Shown: positions 1 through 6,757, counted from the first letter of the stretch. The stretch is 7,137 bases of DNA from Bacteroidota bacterium (GCA_006227095.1 SBFZ01000091.1:1-7137), one strand, 5' to 3'. A program made the numbers and translations. The notes: a model not told the origin generated them from the letters alone.

Positions 1-842
1 TCGGGTGATACATCCATAATGAAGTTTACATGCAATGCCGGTTTACCCCTTACGGCCGCATAGGCATACTCTGCTATTTTTTTGCTCAGTGTGTCACCTT
101 CGGAACTCCACTGGACCCTTGCGGAATCAAACTGGCAGACAGCCACACACTGACCGCACCCGGTACATTTGCTGTTATCGATAATTGCTATGCGGTCTTC
201 ACCGAGGTGTACGGCATCATGGGCACAGTTGATGACACACATGTTGCAGCCGGTGCAGTTTTTCCGGTAAATGACGGGGGGATTGCCGCTGTGAAGGAAG
301 AGTTTTCCACCTACGGAAGCACATCCCATTCCCAGGTTCTTGAGAGCACCCCCGAAGCCTGTCTGTTCATGTCCCTTGAAGTGATTGAGGGAGATTATTA
401 TATCAGCATCGGCGATGGCCGTACCTATCATAGCTTTGGCTGTATGTTCAAGGTTTACTTCAACCTCACGGTAATCAGTACCCTTTATGCCATCACCGAT
501 AACCACATGACACCCGGCACTCAGAGGATTATAACCGTTTGAGAAGGCTGCCTCCAGGTGATCCGGGGCACACGACCGCTCACCGTGATATAGAGTGTTA
601 CAGTCAGTAAGGTATGGTTTCCCTCCCTTATCCCTGATCATCTCAGCAATACGGGCTGCAAAGTTGGGTCTGAGGTATGCCAGGTTGCCCGGCTCGCCGA
701 AGTGCACCTTGATGGCAGTCATCTTGCGGCTGAAATCGATCTTTTCAAACCCTGCAGCCTTCACCAGCCTCTCCAGCTTCTTCAGCAGGTTCAGCGAGGG
801 GGTGGTGCGCATATCGGTGAAATATACCTCCGAAGGTTCCAT
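1..842 (-). CDS. DUF362 domain protein with two [4Fe-4S] ferredoxin motifs, C-terminus cut by window edge
   Basis: The minus-strand frame is open from an ATG at 842-840 to the window edge (280 codons), so the C-terminus lies outside. The N-terminal part (about residues 5-185) looks like the DUF362 domain: KVHFGEPGN near 45-53, a TDCNTLYHGER stretch near 79-89, and NHFKGHEQTGFGGALKNLG near 153-171. Two ferredoxin motifs follow, C196-x2-C199-x2-C202-x3-C206 and C226-x2-C229-x2-C232-x3-C236, enough for two [4Fe-4S] clusters. No signal peptide is seen, so it is probably cytoplasmic. Family members are about 370 residues from memory, so roughly a quarter is missing. The exact reaction of this family is not established to my knowledge; electron transfer is the safe inference. 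The gene starts 21 bases after pfkA on the same strand, so co-transcription is likely. No Shine-Dalgarno is present; the start is preceded by the AT-rich palindrome TTAATTAA (845-852), usual for Bacteroidota. Confidence 0.88.
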   Translation of the reverse strand, partial: MEPSEVYFTDMRTTPSLNLLKKLERLVKAAGFEKIDFSRKMTAIKVHFGEPGNLAYLRPNFAARIAEMIRDKGGKPYLTDCNTLYHGERSCAPDHLEAAFSNGYNPLSAGCHVVIGDGIKGTDYREVEVNLEHTAKAMIGTAIADADIIISLNHFKGHEQTGFGGALKNLGMGCASVGGKLFLHSGNPPVIYRKNCTGCNMCVINCAHDAVHLGEDRIAIIDNSKCTGCGQCVAVCQFDSARVQWSSEGDTLSKKIAEYAYAAVRGKPALHVNFIMDVSP

Positions 843-863
843 GATTAATTAAAACGTATACTG

Positions 864-1844
864 TCAGACGTTAAGTATGTCAATGATGTCAACCAGGTGC
901 TGGTTCAGCCCCTTGTGCTGTTTTACGGCTTTCCTGAACGGAACCAGCACTATTTCATCATTCTGGAGTCCTACCATAACGCTCTGCTGACCGTCGAGGA
1001 GAGCCTCAACCGCAGCGTTGCCCAGCCTGCTGGCGTTTACACGGTCGAGTGCTGATGGTGATCCGCCGCGCTGCAGGTGTCCCAGGATGGCCACTCTCAC
1101 CTCATAGCCCTTCAGTTGCGGTTTCAGCCTTTCGGCAAGAGCTATGGCACCACCCTCCTCGTCACCTTCGGCCACGATGATGATGTTGCTTGATTTCTTT
1201 CTCTTGTTCCCCGTCTCAATCATCTTGGTAATGTCACGGGCTTCACCCTTTATTTCAGGCATGATAATGGCTTCGGCACCGCTGGCGATACCGCTGAAAA
1301 GTGCGATATGGCCTGCTTCTGCACCCATCACCTCGACGAAGAACATGCGGTTGAGGGCACTGGCGGTATCACGTATCTTGTCAACGGCTTCAACAACGGT
1401 GTTCAGGGCTGTATCATAGCCTATGGTGTAATCAGTACCGTAAATGTCATTGTCAATCGTTCCGGGGACACCTACGAACGGGATATTATGCTCTTCGTTG
1501 AACAGGCTGGCACCCTTGAACGAGCCGTCACCACCTATCACAACCACTCCGTCAATTCCGGCTGCCTTCAGGTTGTCATATGCGATCTTCCTTCCCTCCG
1601 GAGTCCGGAAGGCTTCGCACCTTGCTGTCTTAAGTATTGTTCCGCCCCTCTGTATTGTGTCGGAAACCGAGTGTGCGTATAGTGGTTTGAAATTGGCATT
1701 TATCATTCCCTGGTAGCCGTGCCTTATGCCAACCACCTCAAGCCCGTTGTAAATCGCAGTGCGGGTTACGGCACGTATTGCAGCATTCATGCCGGGCGCG
1801 TCTCCGCCTGATGTGAGAACGCCTATCTTCTTAATTTTCGCCAT
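864..1844 (-). CDS. pfkA: ATP-dependent 6-phosphofructokinase
   Basis: Cytoplasmic glycolytic enzyme that phosphorylates fructose 6-phosphate to fructose 1,6-bisphosphate; 326 residues, full length for the bacterial PfkA family. Visible motifs in order: TSGGDAPGMNAAIR (11-24), the ATP-site GGDGS (104-108), the catalytic loop PGTIDND (127-133) with D131 as the expected base, R166 and R250 for the substrate phosphate, E226, and GHLQRGGSP (255-263) with H256 and R259. Glycines at the discriminating positions (GGDG and PGTIDND, not GGDD and PKTIDND) argue for ATP rather than pyrophosphate as donor. Residues matching the E. coli effector site (R24, R28, R158, E191) are kept, so allosteric control is plausible. 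One oddity: A175 stands where E. coli has the active-site R171. The ATG at 1844 gives the usual N-terminus. It has its own promoter and is followed by the DUF362 ferredoxin-like gene. Confidence 0.97.
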   Translation of the reverse strand: MAKIKKIGVLTSGGDAPGMNAAIRAVTRTAIYNGLEVVGIRHGYQGMINANFKPLYAHSVSDTIQRGGTILKTARCEAFRTPEGRKIAYDNLKAAGIDGVVVIGGDGSFKGASLFNEEHNIPFVGVPGTIDNDIYGTDYTIGYDTALNTVVEAVDKIRDTASALNRMFFVEVMGAEAGHIALFSGIASGAEAIIMPEIKGEARDITKMIETGNKRKKSSNIIIVAEGDEEGGAIALAERLKPQLKGYEVRVAILGHLQRGGSPSALDRVNASRLGNAAVEALLDGQQSVMVGLQNDEIVLVPFRKAVKQHKGLNQHLVDIIDILNV

Positions 1845-1869
1845 TGTAGAAATTATTTTTTTGACGGTG

Positions 1870-1899
1870 CGAAATTACTACAATTTCAGGCATTAACAA
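1870..1899 (-). promoter_or_regulatory. Probable Bacteroidota-type promoter for pfkA
   Basis: On the minus strand TTG (1899-1897) is followed after 19 bases by TAATTTCG (1877-1870), one mismatch from the Bacteroidota -7 consensus TAnnTTTG, then by CACC where transcription would begin. The pfkA ATG is about 25 bases beyond the box. It lies in the 73-base gap between ispH and pfkA, so pfkA can be transcribed independently of the porQ-cmk-ispH operon. No hairpin terminator is visible in the gap, so readthrough from ispH is also possible. Confidence 0.55.
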
Positions 1900-1917
1900 T
1901 TCAAGAAATTAACAATA

Positions 1918-2793
1918 TCATTTACCGGCAATGGTTTCTGCAACTTTCTGTATCAGCCAGCGCGGGGTGGAGGTGGCACCACATACCCCTGCACTGGATG
2001 CACCCTCAAACCATTTGAAATCAATCTCTTCAATGGTGGAGATGAAATGTGAGCGGGGATTCTCCTTCGTACACACCTCAAAAAGCATCCGTCCGTTTGA
2101 GCTGTTTCTTCCACTGACAAAAATTATGACATCATGCTGCCTGGCGAATTCCCTCAGCCTCGGCTCCCTTCCCGATACCTGTCTGCAGATGGTGTTATGC
2201 ACCTTCAGGTTTGTTGCAGGCAGGTCAGGAGAGACCTGTTCCATGTTAAGCCTGATGATCTCAGCCACTACTTCGTACTGCACCTTGCTTTTGGTGGTCT
2301 GGGAGAAGAGGAAGACCGGCCTGGTGTAGTCAATACGGTCCAGGTCGCCCTTGCCGGTAATCAGGATTCCGGTAGGGCCGGCAGCCCCCATAAGCCCTAT
2401 TACCTCTGCGTGGCCTTCCTTGCCGTAGATCACTATCTGCCCTTTTTGCTCACGCGAGAGCTCGGCCACCTTTCTTATCTTTTCCTGCATTGAGCGCACT
2501 ATGGGGCATGTGGCGTCAATTATGGTTATGTTGTTTTCGCGGGCTTTCTCATATGTAGATGGGGGTTCACCGTGTGCCCTTATCAGTACCTTGCAGTTGT
2601 GAAGCCTCTCAAACTCATCCTGGGTGATGGTCCTGAGGCCCAGTGCTGTCAGGCGTGCCACCTCGATATCATTATGTACTATCTCCCCGAGACAGTAGAC
2701 CTGTTCCCCGTCACGAAGGGCATCCTCGGCAATTGAAACGGCATTCTCAACGCCGAAGCAGAACCCTGATCCCTGTTCTACATCAACTTTCAT
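1918..2793 (-). CDS. ispH: 4-hydroxy-3-methylbut-2-enyl diphosphate reductase (IspH/LytB)
   Basis: Last enzyme of the MEP pathway, a cytoplasmic [4Fe-4S] protein that reduces HMBPP to IPP and DMAPP using low-potential electrons. It has 291 residues, normal for the family, slightly shorter than the E. coli enzyme. The three cluster cysteines are present: C12 in GFCFGV, C96 in DATCP and C203 in NTICRQ. Substrate and catalytic residues are also in place: H40 (VHN), H74 (AHGEPP), H128 and E130 (GHAEV), T166/T167 (SQTTKS), S231-S232-N233 (NSSN) and T274/S275 (GATSTP). The start at 2793 is fixed by C12 at its usual position and by a strong AGGAGG 4 bases upstream. The gene overlaps the end of cmk by 11 bases, pointing to translational coupling. 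Its presence indicates that the organism makes isoprenoids by the MEP route rather than mevalonate. Confidence 0.97.
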   Translation of the reverse strand: MKVDVEQGSGFCFGVENAVSIAEDALRDGEQVYCLGEIVHNDIEVARLTALGLRTITQDEFERLHNCKVLIRAHGEPPSTYEKARENNITIIDATCPIVRSMQEKIRKVAELSREQKGQIVIYGKEGHAEVIGLMGAAGPTGILITGKGDLDRIDYTRPVFLFSQTTKSKVQYEVVAEIIRLNMEQVSPDLPATNLKVHNTICRQVSGREPRLREFARQHDVIIFVSGRNSSNGRMLFEVCTKENPRSHFISTIEEIDFKWFEGASSAGVCGATSTPRWLIQKVAETIAGK

Positions 2794-3484
2794 TCATCCT
2801 CCTTCTGTAAAGCTCCCTGAACCATATCATCTGTTCTTCGGGAGTCATCTCACTGTTGTCGAGAATAACCGCATCTTCTGCGCGGCGGAGGGGACTTGCC
2901 TCCCGTGAGGAGTCAATGCGGTCACGTTCGCTCAGATTCCTCATGACTGCATCGAAGTCGGCCGGCAATCCCTTGCTTACCAGTTCGAGATATCGTCTCT
3001 GTGCCCTTACCTCGGGACTGGCAGTCATGAATATCTTCAGCTCTGCATCAGGGAATACCACTGTGCCTATGTCACGGCCATCCATCACCACTCCCCCTCC
3101 GGTACTCAGGGCACGCTGCAGTTCAACAAGCCTGGCCCTCACTCCGGCGATGGTGCTCACCGGGCTCACATTCTCTGATACCTCCCGGTCACGTATCTCC
3201 CGCTCAACCATCTCACCGTTAAGGTATGTCACCGGGTAGCCTGTCTCACGATCAGGCCTGAAGGTAATGGATATCTCCGGCAGGATCTCAAGAATCCTCT
3301 TCTCGTCAGCAATCCCCTCCGCAACCAGTCCGCGTCGCAGTGCAAAAAGCGTAACAGCCCGGTACATGGCCCCGGAGTCAATGTAAATGTATCCCAGTTC
3401 CCTGGCTATGGCTTTCGCGAAGGTGCTTTTGCCGCACGATGAGTATCCGTCAACTGTAATTATTATTTTCCTTTCTTTTGTCAT
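2783..3484 (-). CDS. cmk: Cytidylate kinase (CMP/dCMP kinase)
   Basis: Cytoplasmic nucleoside monophosphate kinase that converts CMP and dCMP to the diphosphates with ATP. Counting from the ATG at 3484 it has 233 residues. It carries the P-loop GYSSCGKST (13-21), the substrate-side IDSGAMYRAV (35-44), the conserved MDGRDIGTVVFPDA (134-147), and the lid-type RDRIDSSREASPLRRAEDA (187-205) with the arginines expected to hold the phosphates. The frame stays open upstream to ATG 3499 and GTG 3514; I prefer 3484 because homologues begin only a few residues before the beta strand leading to the P-loop and because GAAGAAA directly precedes it, but 3499 is possible. The gene lies between porQ (49 bases upstream) and ispH (11-base overlap). 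Its last codons, reading R-R-R-M-N-E-S, double as the ribosome-binding region of ispH. Confidence 0.94.
   Translation of the reverse strand: MTKERKIIITVDGYSSCGKSTFAKAIARELGYIYIDSGAMYRAVTLFALRRGLVAEGIADEKRILEILPEISITFRPDRETGYPVTYLNGEMVEREIRDREVSENVSPVSTIAGVRARLVELQRALSTGGGVVMDGRDIGTVVFPDAELKIFMTASPEVRAQRRYLELVSKGLPADFDAVMRNLSERDRIDSSREASPLRRAEDAVILDNSEMTPEEQMIWFRELYRRRMNES
2798..2803 (-). promoter_or_regulatory. Strong Shine-Dalgarno sequence for ispH inside the 3' end of cmk
   Basis: The minus strand reads AGAAGGAGGATGAATG: a full AGGAGG (2803-2798) ends 4 bases before the ispH ATG (2793-2791). It is encoded by the arginine codons of cmk's R-R-R-M-N-E-S tail. A second ATG directly after AGGAGG (2797-2795) is in the cmk frame and would give only MNES. 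The other genes here lack such a sequence, so it supports the ispH start and re-initiation at the cmk stop. Confidence 0.75.
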
Positions 3485-3533
3485 TTTCTTCGTTATCATA
3501 AAACGAGTCGCCACTGTAATGGTTCAGAAAAAT

Positions 3534-4592
3534 TCACTTTTTAAATATCAGTTCGGGTCTGAGTGTCACGGTAAAGTGATTGGAGCCGCCGGCAGGGTGG
3601 AAGGCGTCATGGGCATAGGCCAGGTCAAAGGCTTTTGTACGAATGCCGAAGCCGGCAGTAAAGCCGGCCATTCCTGTTCTCTGTCCGGTTCGCATCTCAG
3701 CCCTCCGCTGGTAGTTCAGCCCTGCACCTATCCAGAATGACTCCGACGGGAGTATCTCAGCGCCGAGAGCCAGGTGCCTGAGGATATCTTCCCCGAATCC
3801 GCCGGGGCCGGTATCATCTTCAGTGTCATAATCGTAGGTCATGTCTGGTTTTTCCAGGTGCCTGGCCGTCAGGGTGAATCTGAAAGGCGCATGAGCCAGT
3901 CTTTTCGAGGCACCGGCGATGATCTCGAATGGCAGTGGTTCACCGCCATTGCCGGTGTAGCTTCTTAGCTGGAAGCCGGCATTGCGGATGACCAGTCCTG
4001 CGTCAAGCAACAGATCTTCATTGTGATATGAGGCGCCTATGTCAATGCACAATCCTGCAGAAAAGTAACTCTCGAGATGGGAGATGACAGGTTTCAGGTT
4101 GGCGCCGATGGTGAAGGAGGAGTCAATCTTCCATGACCAGATAATATTAAGTGCATATTCTCCGGCACTGAAGCTTCCGGTGATGTTTCCTGCCGCATCA
4201 GCCTCCGTGAAGTTGCCATAGCTGATGAAGCTGATCCCGCCGGCGAATGTGCCTGCCGTTTCAGTATGGTGTGCCCAGGAGGCATAACCATATGTGATGC
4301 CTGCAACCCAGGTGGAGAAACTGAGGGAGATGTCATTGTGCATTGTGGCATTCAGCAATGACGGGTTATAATAAGGGAGGCTCAGGTCACTCCGTGATGA
4401 TGAAACAGTTATCCCGCCCGTGGCATTGACAAATGCAGAATGACTGAGGTTGAGAAACTCATAGGTGTTGTCTCCCCCGGTCTGGCTTCGTGCCGGCAAT
4501 GTCATCATGATAAAAATGAGAAGAGCCGGTGACCGTGCCTTCAGGGCAGTGATCAACCGGGACGGGCAGAGGTATGTGAGCCTCATCGTCAT
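3534..4592 (-). CDS. porQ: Type IX secretion system protein PorQ
   Basis: PorQ is an outer-membrane-associated beta-rich protein of the type IX secretion system, thought to act with PorU, PorV and PorZ in the attachment complex that processes and anchors secreted proteins. The product (352 residues from ATG 4592) has a signal peptide with hydrophobic core ALLIFIMMTLP and likely cleavage after ARS (about residue 36). The mature N-terminus shows the family signature GGDNTYEFLNLSHSAF followed by TGG. Alternating beta-strand stretches fill the rest (LALGAEIL, FWIGAGLNYQRR, AGFGIRTKAFDLAYAHD), ending in FTVTLRPELIFKK. The frame is open to 4649, but that start is TTG and overlaps the promoter -7 box, so ATG 4592 or 4586 (six bases on) is the likelier start. 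It heads an operon with cmk and ispH. PorQ assignment rests on recalled family motifs; a related PorV/FadL-like barrel is the alternative. Confidence 0.85.
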   Translation of the reverse strand: MTMRLTYLCPSRLITALKARSPALLIFIMMTLPARSQTGGDNTYEFLNLSHSAFVNATGGITVSSSRSDLSLPYYNPSLLNATMHNDISLSFSTWVAGITYGYASWAHHTETAGTFAGGISFISYGNFTEADAAGNITGSFSAGEYALNIIWSWKIDSSFTIGANLKPVISHLESYFSAGLCIDIGASYHNEDLLLDAGLVIRNAGFQLRSYTGNGGEPLPFEIIAGASKRLAHAPFRFTLTARHLEKPDMTYDYDTEDDTGPGGFGEDILRHLALGAEILPSESFWIGAGLNYQRRAEMRTGQRTGMAGFTAGFGIRTKAFDLAYAHDAFHPAGGSNHFTVTLRPELIFKK

Positions 4593-4646
4593 TCGGTAAA
4601 TGCCTGTATCGGGAGCCCCTTGCCTCATCGCCCTGCGGATTGGAAA

Positions 4647-4674
4647 CAAAGATAGTATTCCCGGGGAAAATCAA
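4647..4674 (-). promoter_or_regulatory. Bacteroidota-type promoter for porQ-cmk-ispH
   Basis: On the minus strand TTG (4674-4672) is followed after 17 bases by TATCTTTG (4654-4647), an exact match to the -7 consensus TAnnTTTG. Transcription should start near 4640, giving a leader of about 50 bases before ATG 4592. The -33 element begins only 26 bases after the stop codon of the upstream transporter gene, and no terminator hairpin is visible between them. The box overlaps the TTG that would open the longer porQ frame, which rules that start out. Confidence 0.75.
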
Positions 4675-4700
4675 GGGTCTGCCTGCTTATTTCAGCCGTG

Positions 4701-5615
4701 TCAGGCACTCCTTCCGGCAAAGTCGGTATCAATGACAGTCTGCCTGTTTTTTCCCGCCTGGGAGAGAAACAGCCCGGCTATGACCACCGCCATCCCCACA
4801 CCATTTCTTACGGTCAGCCTGTCTCCCACGATAAGGAAGGCAAAGATGGCAGTAAATACCGGGATAAGGTTGCTGAAGATATTGGCACGCGCTATACCCA
4901 CATGCCTTACTGAATAAGCAAAGAGCACAAAGGCTCCGCAGGAGGCGAAGATGGCCAGAAGTATTATTGAGCCAAAGCTCTTCGCAACAAAGCCTGTAGA
5001 GATTAAATCCTTGAGATCAAGGAGAATGAATAAAGGGAGAAAGAGAATAGCCCCGATGATGTTCTGAATATTTACGATAGTGACCGGGTCATAATCATAG
5101 GCAAGTTTGTGAAGCATCATATTATAACCTACGGCTGAGATCACTGCAAGCAGCATAAGTGCCAGCCCCCTGGGATTCATGGTGATGCTTCCGGTGCCGG
5201 AGGTGATGAATATCAGGACACCTATAAAGGAAATTATGACGCCCGCATAGTTGATGAGCTTAAGGCGCTCACGGTAAATAACCCATGCAAAGATTACGGC
5301 AAAGACAGGTATTGTGGAGATGATTACCGATCCTACGGTTGATGAGACATATGTCAGGCCGAAGCTCTCTCCAAGGAAGTAGAAGAAAGGTTCAAACAAC
5401 GCCAGCAGGAGAAAGTACTTGCGATCGCCCTTCTTTACCGGGGTGAACCGTCCGGTGATCCAGAGAAACCCCGAGAGGAAGACAATCGCTATGCAAAGCC
5501 TGATGAATACGATGGCAACAGGGTCATAGTCGCGGTTCGCAATCTTGAACCATACAAATGAGAAAGACCAGAAGATCATGGATAGAACCAGCGCTGCGTA
5601 TGGTTTGCCTTTCAT
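4701..5615 (-). CDS. DMT/EamA-family inner-membrane transporter
   Basis: The product (304 residues from ATG 5615) is an integral membrane protein of the drug/metabolite transporter superfamily with ten predicted helices in two EamA repeats, about residues 5-137 and 148-285. The duplication is visible: YDPVAIVFIRL (30-40) corresponds to YDPVTIVNIQN (175-185), and IPVFAVIFAWVIYRERLKLINYAG to IPVFTAIFAFLIVGDRLTVRNGVG, each at the end of its half. The substrate cannot be read from sequence; relatives export or import amino acids, nucleosides or other small metabolites. The frame continues upstream to ATG 5693, but that 26-residue extension is hydrophilic, unlike the family, and contains a promoter-like box, so MKGKPYAALVLSMIFWSF is preferred as the N-terminus. 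It is transcribed divergently from etfBA and lies upstream of porQ, which has its own promoter. Confidence 0.9.
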   Translation of the reverse strand: MKGKPYAALVLSMIFWSFSFVWFKIANRDYDPVAIVFIRLCIAIVFLSGFLWITGRFTPVKKGDRKYFLLLALFEPFFYFLGESFGLTYVSSTVGSVIISTIPVFAVIFAWVIYRERLKLINYAGVIISFIGVLIFITSGTGSITMNPRGLALMLLAVISAVGYNMMLHKLAYDYDPVTIVNIQNIIGAILFLPLFILLDLKDLISTGFVAKSFGSIILLAIFASCGAFVLFAYSVRHVGIARANIFSNLIPVFTAIFAFLIVGDRLTVRNGVGMAVVIAGLFLSQAGKNRQTVIDTDFAGRSA

Positions 5616-5650
5616 CGGTGCAACAGAAAAATGAATGATTTTACCGGCGG

Positions 5651-5658
5651 CGAAATTA
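5651..5658 (-). promoter_or_regulatory. Possible -7 promoter box for the DMT transporter gene
   Basis: The minus strand reads TAATTTCGCCGCC, the same one-mismatch form of TAnnTTTG as in front of pfkA, 35 bases before ATG 5615. I find no TTG at the expected 17-23 bases upstream, so support is weak. If used, it excludes the longer start at 5693. Confidence 0.3.
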
Positions 5659-5722
5659 ACTGATTTTTCGATACCTGTGGCGATGTATCGCATAATGCCG
5701 GGAGAGGTTTCGAACGCAATTG

Positions 5723-5738
5723 CCGGGAATCCGGGAAT
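5723..5738. repeat. Tandem 8-bp repeat CCGGGAAT x2 in the divergent intergenic region
   Basis: CCGGGAAT occurs twice head to tail at 5723-5730 and 5731-5738, directly after the palindrome GCAATTGC (5716-5723). It lies about 80 bases upstream of the etfB -33 element and about 65 bases upstream of the candidate transporter -7 box. It could be a regulator site or chance; nothing else in the 255-base divergent gap (5616-5870) looks like a gene or structured RNA. Confidence 0.35.
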
Positions 5739-5819
5739 TATACAATAAAGCGCAGAATATCAGATAAATGAGGATTAATTTTATTTCGACCGCAATTCTC
5801 AAATTTAAAATTATCCCGT

Positions 5820-5848
5820 TTTGCCGTATTGTTTTATTATTATATTTG
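5820..5848 (+). promoter_or_regulatory. Bacteroidota-type promoter for etfBA
   Basis: TTTG (5820-5823) is followed after 17 bases by TATATTTG (5841-5848), an exact match to TAnnTTTG. Transcription should begin near 5853-5856, giving a short leader of about 15-18 bases before the etfB ATG at 5871. The TTG that would open a longer etfB frame (5829) lies inside this promoter and cannot be the start. Confidence 0.82.
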
Positions 5849-5870
5849 CCACTTCAAAAGCGAGAATGAG

Positions 5871-6734
5871 ATGAACGGAATCAAGATCGTTGTACTTGCA
5901 AAGCAGGTTCCGGACACGCGCAATGTGGGGCCTGATGCCATGAAGGCTGACGGCACTGTCAACAGGAGCGTGCTGCCTGCTATTTTCAATCCCGAGGATC
6001 TTAATGCCCTTGAACAGGCTTTGCGTATCAAGGAGCGTTATGAGGGGGTAACGGTGACACTGCTTACCATGGGTCCGGTGAGGGCTGCGGAGATTATCCG
6101 CGAGGGGTTATACCGTGGTGCTGATGATGGTGTGCTTCTTACTGACAGGGCTTTTGCCGGTTCAGACACGCTTGCCACGTCATATGCCCTTGCACTTGCA
6201 GTGCGGAGGCTTTCGCCCGACCTTGTTATCGGAGGGCGTCAGGCCATTGATGGTGACACTGCACAGGTGGGGCCGCAGGTGGCGGAGAAGCTGGGCTGGC
6301 CACAGGTCACCTACGCTGAAGAGATGCATTTTGAAGGCGAAAGGCTCATCATACGACGCAGGCTTGAGAGGGGTGTTGAGACAGTCTCGGCCCCGTTGCC
6401 GCTGGTAGTGACGGTAAACGGTACAGCTCCCGCATGCCGCTACCGGAATGCCAGGCTGGTGATGAAGTACAAGTATGCACGAACTGATACGGAGCTTCAG
6501 GCAGAGAGTGCTGACTATATTGCCGCAAGCCGGCCCCTGATGAAGATCACCGAGTGGGGTGTTGATGCAATCGGCGCTGATTCTGAACAGCTTGGACTTT
6601 CCGGATCACCTACCAAGGTGAAGGAGATCGAAAACGTCATTCTCCAGTCAAAGGAATCAAAGCGGCTGACAGCCACAGATAAGGAAATTGAATCCCTTGT
6701 CAGGGAGTTGCTGGAGAATCATACAATTGGTTGA
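5871..6734 (+). CDS. etfB: Electron transfer flavoprotein beta subunit
   Basis: The smaller subunit of the cytoplasmic ETF heterodimer, which carries electrons between acyl-CoA dehydrogenases and other redox partners. It has 287 residues from ATG 5871, a little longer than the roughly 250-260 of mitochondrial-type EtfB. Visible signatures are VVLAKQVPDT (7-16), FNPEDLNALEQAL (39-51), LTMGP (65-69), GADDGVLLTDRAFAGSDTLATSYALA (83-108), VIGGRQAIDGDTAQVGPQ (119-136), the strand-rich LPLVVTVNG (176-184), and LGLSGSPTKV (241-250) followed by a helical tail. The GRQAIDGDTAQVGPQ form resembles ETFs of anaerobes, where some members bifurcate electrons; that role is inference. The start is set by the promoter at 5820-5848 and by the family N-terminus; only a weak GAG precedes the ATG. 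etfA follows after 23 bases, so the two are co-transcribed. Confidence 0.95.
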   Translation: MNGIKIVVLAKQVPDTRNVGPDAMKADGTVNRSVLPAIFNPEDLNALEQALRIKERYEGVTVTLLTMGPVRAAEIIREGLYRGADDGVLLTDRAFAGSDTLATSYALALAVRRLSPDLVIGGRQAIDGDTAQVGPQVAEKLGWPQVTYAEEMHFEGERLIIRRRLERGVETVSAPLPLVVTVNGTAPACRYRNARLVMKYKYARTDTELQAESADYIAASRPLMKITEWGVDAIGADSEQLGLSGSPTKVKEIENVILQSKESKRLTATDKEIESLVRELLENHTIG

Positions 6735-6757
6735 TTAACGGAATAAATATACCTGCA

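Noticed and set aside
30..852. Plus-strand open frames of 170 and 85 codons (30-542 and 595-852)
   Set aside because: They lie opposite the DUF362 ferredoxin-like gene, whose minus-strand frame is continuous and carries two complete iron-sulfur motifs; the plus-strand products have no recognisable domain.
1845..1917. Rho-independent terminator between ispH and pfkA
   Set aside because: The gap holds AT-rich promoter sequence but no GC-rich hairpin followed by a T run in the minus-strand sense; the T run before the pfkA ATG has no stem.
1144..2493. Several plus-strand open frames of 90-132 codons
   Set aside because: All are antisense shadows of pfkA and ispH, with low-complexity Ser/Pro/Leu-rich products and no initiation signals.
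4593..4649. Longer porQ start at 4649
   Set aside because: It is a TTG codon overlapping the -7 box TATCTTTG, so it would lie upstream of the transcript; the signal peptide begins after ATG 4592/4586.
5616..5693. N-terminal 26-residue extension of the DMT transporter from ATG 5693
   Set aside because: It is hydrophilic, precedes the usual first helix, and contains a promoter-like box; ATG 5615 fits the family.
5829..5870. Longer etfB start at 5829 adding 14 residues
   Set aside because: It is a TTG inside the etfB promoter, and the added residues are not part of the family; ATG 5871 gives the normal N-terminus.
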